Below are positions 37,801 through 50,000 of a DNA stretch of 64,000 bases, one piece after another; the stretch's first letter is position 1; every line of letters begins with the position of its first letter. The stretch spans positions 4,464,001-4,528,000 of the forward strand of contig JAKZAN010000005.1 in NCBI GenBank assembly GCA_023053545.1. Reading direction: 5' to 3'. The stretch comes from Lepidurus packardi (Eukaryota > Arthropoda > Branchiopoda > Notostraca > Triopsidae). The position numbers and the translations under genes were made by a program. The notes under the pieces are model-generated. The model searched no databases, had not been told where the DNA came from, and saw nothing but the letters and a program-made list of their open reading frames with translations.

Positions 37801-38512
37801 CTAGGTCCCGAGTATTTCCAATGTCACACTTGAACCGTACGAGCAAATGATGGCGAAAACTATCGATGACTACTTTCGCCGCGAGCTCATTTTCAAGAGG
37901 AATCAACGAATGGGCGAACGAGTATTAGACTTGTTAAAGAATCATCCAAACGAAAGCTTTTTCTTTGCATTTGGCGCAGGGCATTTTTTAGGAACTCACA
38001 CTGTTTTGGATGTAGTTACCAAAGCTGGCTATGGAATCGATCACGTGACGCCAAGTCAGCGACTTAGACACAAGAAAAAGAAACGGATAATGCCAACTGT
38101 CCTTGTGCCTGAACTGAGTGTGGTACGTGACTTTACCTCATCCTCCAATAACTTGGATAGCAACGATGACTTTTTCTCGCACTATCTGTCGAGATTGCCT
38201 GCTAAACCCTCGCTGGCAACAAAAGCTCTGGAATCACCCCATCCCCGAGTTCATCACTGGAGTTTATCCAGGATAAAAAGTTCGGTATCGCCTAGGAAAC
38301 ATCACAACTTTAATGATCTGTGGGTGCGTTTGGAATCAATCAATAATCCCAGAAGCCAAGTGTCGCAACCAGATAGTTTGTCTGAAGATGATGCCAAAAT
38401 CGAAACTTCTTTAAAAGTTTGGTATGGCTTGCCAGTTAATCATGGAGCGTCTTGCGTATTCAGTTATCAAGTGCTGTTGATCGCCAGTATTTTAGAATAT
38501 ATTTTAGTATGA
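34897..38512 (+). CDS. TIKI: TIKI-family metalloprotease (Wnt-cleaving, TraB-type)
   Basis: Membrane-tethered TraB/TIKI protease; vertebrate members remove N-terminal residues from Wnt proteins. Secure exons are 36887-37096, 37170-37520, 37585-37731 and 37805-38512. An upstream exon 35070-35138 ([19 protein letters not shown]) lines up with the Cys-x-x-Lys-Pro segment that precedes the protease domain in human TIKI and joins in phase. A first exon 34897-35031 starting [10 protein letters not shown] joins in frame through a 38-nt intron but lacks a clear signal peptide, so the start is tentative. With it the protein has 539 residues (human about 505-517). Active-site motifs FFGTIHVPY and FAFGAGHF (GxxH pairs) and the [10 protein letters not shown] acid are present, as is the long conserved [16 protein letters not shown] block. 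The C-terminus ends in a hydrophobic anchor ([19 protein letters not shown]). TIKI genes are known only from animals as far as I recall. Confidence 0.9.
35139..36886 (+). other. Intron of TIKI, no other gene seen
   Basis: 1.75-kb intron between the Cys-rich exon and the first protease exon. It is far longer than the other TIKI introns (about 40-75 nt). Several frames of 60-95 codons occur, including a Lys-rich one at 36258-36476, but none shows a domain. No repeat or RNA gene recognised. Confidence 0.5.
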
Positions 38513-39122
38513 ATTGTACATTTTTTTTTGCCACCGAATCGTTCCGACGAAAGACAGTATTTGTAACCTAGTGACTGTGTTGTTTTTATTCAGTTTTCTG
38601 CCTTTTCCAAACATGCTGGCATTGTCCAAGGAAACCCCGTCCTATATATGCCTTGATAATACTCGGATTTTGGTAGTTTTCCTTTCAAGGGATGAGCTTT
38701 TAATGTACCATGATTGTACAGCCGTAAAAAGATCAGGGGTTTTTATGGTTTTCCCGACGGTATATTTTTTTACTGTAAGTGGATGCTACCTCATTGTATT
38801 CATGATTATATTTTGCCTACAGTGCCATTGTTGTCTGGTTAGCAGGATATATAATTTTTGTAAATGTTGTAAACTACAGCAAACCGGAGTCAAACCATTC
38901 CTTTGCGACCCTTATTATCAAGCCAGGGGAATATCCGTCTGCGACGCAAAAATCGTGTTGTTTCATATGTGTATTAGAAATATGATGTTTATACAGATCC
39001 TGCAAAGCAACTTCATAGCCTATTTTTTTGTAGATACATTGGCCGGAACGGACATTTCAAATAAACCGCGGAAAGTCAGTCGTATAACTTTACCGCTAGG
39101 CAATCGCTAGTGTTTTCTAAAG
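38513..39122. other. TIKI 3'UTR / CAPZA upstream region
   Basis: 610 bp between the TIKI stop and the CAPZA ATG. It contains a frame open for 198 codons (38514-39110, first ATG 38612), rich in Cys and Phe, without a recognised domain. It also has a pyrimidine-rich AG at 39021-39033 and the AATAAA at 39060. Both the end of TIKI and the start of CAPZA must lie here. Confidence 0.5.
39060..39065 (+). terminator. Poly(A) signal candidate of TIKI
   Basis: AATAAA only 58 nt before the CAPZA ATG. If used, TIKI cleavage would fall in or next to the CAPZA 5'UTR. Confidence 0.35.
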
Positions 39123-40321
39123 ATGGCGGCTGATGGTGACGAACCCATTTCAGATCAAGAAAAGGTAAAATATTCGATTTTCGTAAACGGTAAATTTTAA
39201 AGTGCTGATTTTCTGTCTGTGAGTTTGATGCGCATGCTTTATTACATACAGGTTTGACTTAAGATAGATTGGGAGACCTATGGTGTAATCTATTGCTATT
39301 ATTGTTTGGGAGTGGCTAACTTGTAACCGAAAAAATGAACAGATCTTAACTTTCTGGTATTTGGTAGGTTCGTATAGCGTCCGATTTCATTCGCCATGCT
39401 CCTCCAGGAGAATTTAATGAAGTCTTCACCGATGTGCGAGCATTACTGAACAATGACAACTTGCTGAAAGAAGGAGTTGCAGGAGCTTTTGCGGCTTACA
39501 ACAAGGATCAGCTCACTCCCGTGAAGATTGTCAACTCTCCAAAACCTGCGTTAATTACAGAGCACAATGATTTGGGTGGCGGCCGGTTTTTCGACCCACG
39601 TTCCAAGCAGTCTTTCAAGTATGATCACCTGAGGAAGGAAGCTTCTGATTTCCAGCCTTGGGAACCTGACGCAACAGCGGAAGCTTGGAGGGAGGCTTTC
39701 GAAGCTCAGATGACGGAATATACGGAAAATCATTACAGGCATGGTGTTTGCTCTGTGTTTGGTCATAGCCGAGGCAACGATAACGTAACTTTGGTTGGAT
39801 GCATCGAAGATCACCAGTTCCAGCCCAAAAACTACTGGTAAAAACTTACTTACCTCAACTCATATGATGTTCACTCATTTCTTTTACTCTATTTTCTGTA
39901 GGAATGGTCGTTGGAGGTCGCAATGGAGTGTGAGCTTTTCCCCCGTTGGTGGCAATGCGGAATTACAAGGCACATTACGCGTTCAAGTCCACTATTACGA
40001 AGACGGTAACGTTCAACTAGTATCGTCCAAAGACGCCAGACAAGCTATCACTATTACGGTAAACCTTACACTACTATTCCTTGTACGTGACTGACTTTTT
40101 TCTGGATTTCTTAGAGCGAGTCAGAGACCGCAAAGGAACTCGTTCGCCTGATAGAAGAAGCTGAGAATGCCTACCAGTTGGCATTGAATGACAATTACCA
40201 GAGCATGTCTGATACAACTTTTAAAGCCCTGCGTCGTTTGCTGCCCATAACTCGTAGCAAGATCGACTGGGCCAAATTAGCTGTTCAAGTCAACCTGGCT
40301 AAAGAGCTCAAAACCCAATAG
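39123..40321 (+). CDS. CAPZA: F-actin-capping protein subunit alpha
   Basis: Alpha subunit of CapZ, which with the beta subunit caps barbed ends of actin filaments. Exons 39123-39164, 39368-39837, 39902-40058 and 40115-40321 encode 291 residues (human CAPZA1 286). Conserved runs are [72 protein letters not shown] and the C-terminal tentacle [20 protein letters not shown]. The family signature and length are intact. ATG 39123 is preceded by TTTTCTAAAG and matches the known N-terminus ([20 protein letters not shown] follows across the first junction). Same strand as TIKI upstream and RhoA downstream. Identification is certain. Confidence 0.97.
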
Positions 40322-41303
40322 GTACCCTATAAATGCGGACTTGGTACTATTTTTTATCTCCTTTTTACCCCTTCTTCCTGAAATTTGTTGTTAACCGTCG
40401 GACTATCCACATTGTGAACGGGGTTGCATTCCTTGGAAATTTAAAAAATAGTTCAGCCCAAGTCCCTTGTTATAAATAACTTGATTTTTCCTCGTCCCCA
40501 ATTTATTTATCAAGTCTTTCTTCCGCTTACGCAGCGCGTGTTCTTTTTCATCAGCAACTTGAAAGGAATTCGCTTATCATTTTGCGGTCAATTTTTTTTT
40601 GTCATAGTTGCAGTGGGAACTAAGCACCTGCAACCAAATCTGAAAGACCTATTCTTGCTAGAATTACTTTCTTGCCTTTACGTTCTTGCTTGGATTGGGG
40701 GATGGGAAGAGCTGTTTGCGTGAACATGTACTGGCAAGAGCGTGGGCAACATTCGAATATGTTACATTAGATAGAAGTGAATGCTTCATCAAAAGGGACA
40801 AATATGAACTGCCTTGTTAACAATACAAAAGATGCCTATTATTACAGATATTCGGTCAGTCTATCAGGTTCTAGTCCAGTACGTTTTTATGAACTTGTCA
40901 GCGGATATTTCCTCTCTTTGAAGCCCTATAATAGTTTAATCCACTTAAAAAATGGGTGTCTTCAATCGGTTAGGAACGTAGTCAGTAGTGATCAGTATAC
41001 GCAGTGTCCCGCAAGGATTTTTACATTTACAAAATATAAGCATGGATCTTTTAACAATATCAATGCCAAAATTGAGTGTATTGCGGAGTTTTGGGTTTGG
41101 AGGTCAAAGTTCAGGTAGGAATGAAAATAGTTTCCATCGCTGTTTTGTTCTCGTCGTTACAAGTTGTTAAAGAAACAATAGATTCCCTTTTTAATGTAGT
41201 TGTGATCGTAAGAGTCGATTGTCTCCATTCATCCGAATTAAGTTTTGCTCAAAAGTGTGAAGGAAAAGGGAGGTCACTGGATATCGCAAATATTTATCTT
41301 ATA

Positions 41304-41311
41304 TGACGTCA
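41304..41311. promoter_or_regulatory. CRE palindrome TGACGTCA
   Basis: Full CREB/ATF consensus about 100 nt upstream of the likely 5'UTR splice donor of RhoA, where the proximal promoter is expected. Sequence match only. Confidence 0.45.
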
Positions 41312-41726
41312 CACGCCTAGATGGCGTCAGTTGTCGGTAGGGGTGTTGGCTGTTGAGTGGCATCCGGTGAATAATAAAGTCTTAAATTGATTGGGTTTAT
41401 AATTAAGCATCAGGTAAGATAGTTCTATGTTTTCTTACTTAAAGTTTTGGCAAATCTATGTGCCTACCGTAGTGTCTCTTCAAAACTGTGGTCTTTGCCT
41501 TAGTGATAGCATGTTTATAATGTGGTGATGGAAGGTGGGTGCGTTTCAGACGCCATGACAAACAGCTATCAACTCTCACGGTGAACAAAGGGGCTATTAA
41601 GTATTTGAAATTTTGCATTGGTTAATAATCCGAATTCTTGATGGGCAAGTCCAGAAAGAAGTCAGGTATGCCGAGCAATCGTAAGTTAACTTTGATGTGA
41701 TTATCTATGCAATGCCCAAAGAAAGT

Positions 41727-41753
41727 CTGACTCAGTTTGTCATCATGAGTCAG
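41727..41753. promoter_or_regulatory. Inverted pair of AP-1 sites
   Basis: CTGACTCA (41727-41734) and TGAGTCAG (41746-41753) are exact reverse complements around an 11-nt loop; each contains the AP-1 consensus TGASTCA. They lie in the likely RhoA 5'UTR intron, about 130-155 nt before the start codon. They could bind DNA factors or form an RNA hairpin. Confidence 0.45.
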
Positions 41754-41819
41754 TAAACCTTGAGAGTTTCACTTGTTGAGTTTAGTCCTAGCTACTCCTG
41801 ATGTTTTAAAATTTGGTGA

Positions 41820-42589
<770 letters not shown>

Positions 42590-44073
42590 AAAAAATTAAC
42601 ACGCTAACAGTCGGACACCTCAATGATTTAAATTTCTTCTACCAAGGTTTCCCTTTTCTTGTTTTTCTATTTTTTTATTTTTTTCTCCCAGTTTTCTATA
42701 ACGAGAAATACACCACGTGTAGCTAGCTATTCAGTTCCATACTCCTGCTGAAGTGAGTTGCATGGCTTATTACGTTATTAGGATCTAAAACGACATGTAA
42801 ATTTGCCTGGCGCAGTAAGCATATATGTTGCTAGATTCACAATCAGATTTTTGCTGCACTTGGAAACCTGGGATGGTGTTTACGTCTTAATTTAACAGAG
42901 GAACGTAGAGTGGGTGGTTTTTCTTGCTGAATGAAAGTCCTTATGCGTGGTCAAGCGAATCGTAATTTAGCACAAAAACGGCGAATGTTTAGTTCATTAT
43001 TATGTCATCCATTTTTTCACTCGAAGGAATGGCTCCGTAGTTATTTGCGGCGTGCCTTTTCTATCCCCATTGAATAATTTGGCTTCTTTTCCGATTAATC
43101 GAGTTTTTACTTGTCGTTTATTTTTCGTCTTTTCTTTTGCTGTTATCCTGAACTTCCGATGTCCGTGCCTCCCTTAAAAATCATGTTGGAGCTTATCGTC
43201 ATCTATGTAGCCTGACATTGCGAGCCATACAATTTTCGTGGGGTCTTAAAAAAAACTATCGTACATATAATAATTAGTTTTTAGTTCCTTTACACCAACT
43301 CGTACGACTTACAGGGAACAGCAGTAACACAAATCCTCATCTGTGAGGTGCATAGAAACGCTAGATGGCGATAGCACTCCGTTGCCATACAAAAAATCAG
43401 AATTGTTCTCCGTTTTCAAACTGCAGACAATATGAAATACGACGCCACGGATTACATGTTATTAAAAAACTTAATAACTTACTACTTTCAAATTGCTTAA
43501 GTCTCGTGATAATAAAACAGCGTGTTTGTTCTTACTTTGGAAACGTTTTGCACGATTTTGTAATAAATCTTAGTCAAAAACAATGGATCGACGACTGACT
43601 TTTTTTTTATTTTATTGATCTTCACCAATGTAGGCCGAAACCTATTACTGGGTTATTAGGTTTTACAAAGCTTTATACAGTTCGTTAGACCTGATGAGTG
43701 ATGACTGACTTTCATTCAAGTTTTGTTTTTTTACAAGGTTTATATTTCATGGGACGTGTTTACATGTATTTTGTATTGGATTGCCCTTTGGAAGTCCCTA
43801 TCGGTCTTCTGTGAAAAGAAATCTGGTCTACCACACTGGGTTTCAAAAGCTTTTTCACTGACAATAATGTATAGAGCTGTGGTGGTGGTATACAGTGAGT
43901 TATTAATTATTACAAATCTCTCTTCGATTCTTTCAGAGTGCCTTTTGCATAAGAGTACAATAAGCTTTTTTACAGTTTGACTTTATAGGATATTGCCCCC
44001 CGTAGCCTTTGTATATACAGTTTTTGGTTGGTATAATTCATTGTGGATCGCTCAAGTGCCCCAGAAAACCTTG
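42590..44073. other. RhoA 3'UTR and convergent spacer to PDZRN-like gene
   Basis: 1.5 kb between convergent genes. Candidate RhoA poly(A) signals AATAAA occur at 43511 and 43562; TTTATT at about 43604 could serve the minus-strand gene. Long T-runs; no gene recognised. Confidence 0.5.
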
Positions 44074-47000
44074 CTAAACGGTTGTCACTGATAAAAGGCC
44101 TTGTCCTACACGATTACCGTGCACCAGCATTTCTTGCACAGTAGTAAAATCATCAATTTGATTATCACGTCGCTGTCTAGCGATTGCAGCCATTTTGCGG
44201 TGGCTCAGTTCCACAATGTTTATGTTACGCGGACTGCTTCCGGTGTCGTTAGGAGGATTCGAATAATAACCTCGCATCTTAGCCCGTATGACTTCTTCTT
44301 GGCGTTTTCTACGTTCGCGGGCTTTTTCCAAATGTTCCTTCTTTTCGTCTTTACTCCAATATCGTCCAGTCTGGGGAAAAAAGGTAGGTAAATACAAATA
44401 AACCGCAGAAAAACTGTTAGTTAAGATCAAGTTTTCATTGTAAACAATTCCTTACCTTCATTTCTGACATGGCGTCGTCGTCGGTAGTAATACCAGCCCG
44501 CTCTTCATTAATTTGCAAGGCTCGGTCTCTCAACACTCGCGTCCGGGCCGGTTTGCGAGTAATGTAACGCGTGCCATCTGTTCTCTTTTTCACCTTCCAT
44601 TCCATCCCAAGTGGTAAATCCTCCATGCCAGAGCCATTGGGATGAGCATAGCCATTGACGTGCCCCACAAAGTTCCCTTTCTTGTCCATCAAGGGGGTTT
44701 GTACGCCTTCGGTGGGCGTGCTCACGTACTGGTAATGACTGAAGTTCAGCTTAGGGAACAGGGCAGGCGGATGCTTGCCTAAAGACCGTACCGAGACCGG
44801 AGTCATGGGAGCGTCTTCAATGATCGTATCCATGGACACGGGTCCATGCCTTCCGTTACTGCTACTTCGGTGGATTTTATTGGGCAAATCTGCTTGACTA
44901 GAATGGTGTTGCTGCTGCTGAAGCTTTTGTTTGAATAACTGCTGCTGGAGCCAAATGGTTTGTTGCAAGTTTTCAGCGTTCGTGTACATGGTATGTGCGG
45001 GTAGCATTGTCACGTAGTTGCGATTTCGTTCCAGCGAATCGGACACCCCCACGTTATTCGCTGCAGACCTGGAAGAGCGCGGTTTCAAGTCGGAGAATCG
45101 CGTAGGTCTACTCGAGGTCTTGGAAGTAGTGCTGTTGGCATTGTTGAAAGACGAGAGGGGTGGAGGGGGCGGAAACCCTGAGCATAGCATACAGCTGTTG
45201 CAAGAAAAAACGCTGCAGGCTTCCGAGTCCAAATTGGCTTGTAACGCTCGGTCTTCCATATTTATTTTAAAGTTGGCCAAAAGTTTGCCGTTTTCAGCCA
45301 TAGGGTTATCTGATTTCCCGCCCAAGGAGACGGAGAGCGAGAGGTTGGACTGGCGCCAGTCTTTCGCCTTCTCACATTGCGAACACGGTGCTCGCTCACC
45401 GTTGGTCATATTATCATGCATGCTGACATGACTAGCCATTTTGCTAGACGTGTCATCCAAGTTGGCAGGAACAATCTGTTGACTGCGAAAGGATTCGCCT
45501 GTGCCGGTATTGTACGCGCTGGAACTGTCTCGGTCTTCCCCTGACCCCGAACTGGCTGAACCTTTCGAGCCATGTTTTCTGACTCGGTTCGCTATGGGGA
45601 TTATTGGTATCGCATGAGGAGTGGTGTCTTGATGACTGCAATTGTAGGCTGGTGCAGAATCTTTCCTGGGATTTGAGTCCCCGCTGCTGGAAGCGGAACT
45701 GACCTTGGTCGAATTGGTTCCCTTCCAGCTGCGCTCGTTTGTGAGCTTCCCGCTACTTTTTCCCGAATTTTTAACGGGCGATTGACAAGTGGGTATTAGA
45801 GCCGATTTGTACAAGTCTTCAAACTTGCTCGACTTTACCCCTTTGCTATTTTGGCCAGGCTCCTCGGGTGGTTGCGAGATGACCGTGGAATGGCGAATCC
45901 AGTGCTCCACATCTTGGGTTTTATCCATCTTTTCAAAGCCACGCGACAACTTTTTATCGAGAGTGAATTTTTTCGGCTCCACCGTCCTGCTTTTTGTATT
46001 CCAGGAGTTCGTGTTCGTTCTCGAAGCGTTGTTACTACTGCTATTAAGGTTTGCGAGGAGCAATTGTTGCTGCCTCTGGAAGGCTCTTTGACGTGCAATT
46101 TGGACTTCGTAAGGTGTTGAATAGATGGGCTCGTCAGATTCCTCGGTCAGTTCGTGGATGGTTTCGTATATGTGCTCTGTCTCGGACTCGCCCCAAGGAC
46201 TGTTTTTTTTCTCGGGACTTTCTGGAGGTGACACGACATCGGCATCCAGAGTATGTAGATGAGCTTGTTGTTGCTGCTGTTGGCGAGCTACCATACTCTC
46301 GCACTCGAGTTGGATATCTTGCATTTTCTTGTTGAGCATGTACAGTTCCGTGTCGAGACTAAGAACGCTGTCAGATCGCGTGCCAGGCAGCAAAGCCTGT
46401 TTCCCCCCCGCCTGTTCCAGTGAATTGGTTGCCTGATGAACCGAATCAGGAGATGTCTTATCCCAAGTCTTGGGCTGTGTCTGCATGGTGCACACATACC
46501 TGTGTATATGAAAAAAATGAGTCCCTTTATTAGTGCATGTCGGTCACGAGAGACGCTCATCTTGATCAAGGAGCTGAAAAATCTTGTTTCAACGTACACT
46601 TCTTTCTCGCCGGATTCATTCACTTCGCTGCTAAAGGCTTCTTCCTTCGGCAAACTGCCCGTACCAAAACCACTGTCCTTATGCGACTCGTTTTCCATCA
46701 CACCTAGATCTTCTTGAAGATCCAAGGGAGATTTCTAAAAGTGGTTAAAATGTTTGATATTTAAGCCATTGCTGTACGTTTTCCTGTTTTCGGAATAAAA
46801 AGTTTGTACCTCAACAAAGTACAAATCTTCGTCGTCTTCTGCTCCTCCAGGTAAAGTTTCCAAAGGATGCGGCTAAAGTGAAACGGTAAACATTATGTTA
46901 AGGATTTTAGTCCGGGACAATGAAGAGTAGAGCTTTCTTACTGATTGATGGGGTCGTGAAACTAGAAGTAGGATCTCCGAGCGGGCTTCGGCGAATAGGC

Positions 47001-50000
47001 GCTCAGCTGTGGCACGATTCCGCACGTCTTCCCCGTCGATCTATAATAGGATTAGAGTCGTTCAGACGTTTGATTGCATGGAACTATTCAGGAAGGCTGA
47101 GAAAAGGCTACACCAAAAGCTTCCCCTTTCAGTGGTTTTACCGAAATGCACAGTGAATAGGAAGTGAATAAAGAGAAAAGAATCCAAAAAAAAAGAACTC
47201 GACGCTTATTTTTCAGTCTCCTTCGTGTTTTTACCTGTAAGATTTGGTCCCCAGCTTTGAGTCGTCCATCTAAAGCTGCCACTGAATTGGGGGCTATCTC
47301 TTTGATGTATACATCTTCCTCGGCCTGTGTTTCTTTGGTTTCGCCTTCATCGTCTTCACAAATTCGTGGAGGTGAAGGGCTTCCATTGTCGTTTCCTCCA
47401 ACGAGGGAACTACTTTCTTCTTCAATGGCAGGAGCCATTCCTGGGTTGTCTGCATTTAGCAGCAGAGGGGTGACGGTAGTGTAGCACAAGGTGAGTCCTA
47501 GCTTGTCTTGATTATTGTCACGGACCAGCCGAACTTCCTGCGAAAGCCCAAATACAAACAACGTCAAAACCATCGAACATTTTGGCAACCTGACATAGGG
47601 GTGGGTGAACAATACGGTGGCAGCGAACATTTCAGAGTGCTACGAAGGCATGAAAAGGGGCGCGCGAGACACGATGAACAAAAAGAAAATCGAACGTTTT
47701 TCCTCAATTCCCAAGGAAGGCTTGGAGAAGACAAACGGATGCGAGGCAGCGCAGGGATACGTCGCTTTTAACAATCAATTTATAAACTCGATTACTAATG
47801 ACTGTGTTAATCTATAATTCGTAAGCTTCTTAAAACATTCTTTATCCATACTTAACCATGTTAAGTCCGTGAAGTTAATGAGAGGTAAGCACACGGTATT
47901 TGAACGGAATAAACTACGTAAATAACATAGGTGGAAGTGATGTATGCAAGGCTATAGTTGTTCAGGAAGAGGAAGAAATTTTAGCTAAGCGAGTATACGC
48001 AAATAAATGTCGGGGATTCGGATGCATTGCACAGCAAGGGTGCTCTCATGTCCACTAAAAGGCCACGGCTCGTGTCTGTTGTAAGTTGAGGCATAAATGG
48101 ACGCAGAAAATGTGTTTCCGTCCTATAGGCGCCCGGTGTGACGGAGCAATTTACGCATACACATTGCAGGGTTTCGGGGTGTTTATAAACAAGACGCCAA
48201 ACGTCGGAGGCGTCTCTGGCGTCTTTTGCACGGGCTGCTGGCGTGCTGATGAAAGAGAAGCTGTGAGCACAGGACTTGACTCTAACTTTATACAGATAGT
48301 ATAAGCAATAAGCAGTCCCCCGACCCGTGCGAGTTTGGCTGTACGTATATATCGAAAAAGGCTCCCAGAAAAGAAGGACCTTCCTCCATATAGACGTGGC
48401 TCGTTCGGAAATAGCTTGGGTTAAAGCGTGATATAGACACGTTTAATGAGCCTGTGAATTTTTGCTCAGCGGAGCTCTTTCTCAATCATATAGCTTCTCT
48501 TTCCTTTCTTTTCAACCTTTTTATTTCTTTTTTGCTTCTGTAAGTCTGGGCGCATCCTATGTTTAGTCTCGCGGTGCTTCCATGAACTAAGAGCCTCTTG
48601 AGGTATGACTTGCATGTTGAGTGCTGAAGTCCTGAAGCGTTCTAATGGCCAAACAGTGTTTTGTAAGACAATCGCAGGACTTTCTGGAGTTTCAGAAAAT
48701 ACGAATGGGATTTTTTGTTGTTGCCTGTTGGTTAAGTTCCTTTCGACTGAAAGGGGGGAGAATTACTGCCATGCAAACATGTCGTTGCTGGTTAGGGAAA
48801 GTGAACCAAAAGCAAAGAAGCTAGCAATGTTAGAACTACCGAGAAGTTGAGCAGTTTTCTACCAGCAGAACGAGAATCCCGTTTTATGGGGCATTAAATT
48901 GGCCCCACTTGGACGGATTTTTATTGGCTTCCCCTCTTTTAGTTGCTGTAGTCCGTCGTAGGCTTCTCCTGTTCTCCACGCGGAATGGCAAAACTAGGGC
49001 GTACTTTATGGAGCTATTCTGCTTCCCATGTTCATTGCGTCGGAGCAAATGAATCTTTCCGTTGCGACAAAAAAATACTTCCGTGCATCCGGAAGTCCGG
49101 CTAGTTAATATAGACTACGCACATGTAGACACTATCTCTCTGAGCATCTTTTTTCCTTGACAGCTGGGTAGCGATCTTCGTGATGAATGACTCCATTGGC
49201 TTAAGCTTTAAAGTCGGGCGATAGAAAAAAGATTTGTTAAAAAAGAGACACGAAGAAAAAAATCTATGGACCGAAAGAAAAGTGGGTGCCGTTATGGGAT
49301 ATCTTCTATAAGCCAAGATGAGGACGGCTATTTTCACGGTAAGTTCTTTGACAAGCAACGAGGCATGGAGGACACATGGCAAGGCAGATCATCCATTATT
49401 TATGCACGCAGAAGACAGACCCAACCCTCTACAGACGTGTCACTATTTCATTTCAACGTTTTTTTTTTTGTTTTCGATTTTTTGTGTGTTCACGTCCCAG
49501 GCGAGAAAAGTTTGGTGCTCTTCCTTTCGTCTTGTCAGATCAGTTTACGTGAGAAAAAAGAAATTAATAAGTAGTCAATTTGGTAAGTCGAGAAGCGAGA
49601 ACTCCAGCGTAAGAACAGGGAGGCCAAATAAAAACGCCGAAGAAAAAATTGAGAAGCCGTGCGTGCCCGGCATTTCGACGATGAATACGCCCGTCAACAT
49701 TTAGTTACGAGGCTTGTCATTTTTCCACGCGTTGCGAGTTATTTTGAGCAACCCGTGCAGGAGCCTTTGGAACGTGGCGGCAAAGTGCTTTTTCACAAGG
49801 GTTTTAAGTTTGGTCTGTTGCACAGCCGTAATTTAAGGGCTGGCTTCGCTAAGGTTTTAGTATGAAAAGGGAATGCATCACAAATTAGAATTGGGAGAAA
49901 CTGACTTAACAAGTAACCAAGTTGCAAAAGTTTCTCCCCAAAGGATTAATTTGCTGTCTTGTTTGGCAAGGACTGCTGTTACGTGCGTGCTGTGCGTGAC

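Noticed and set aside
43690-43712. Box C-like TGATGA motifs after RhoA (also near 19063 and 60160)
   Set aside because: No box D with a terminal stem within about 120 nt.
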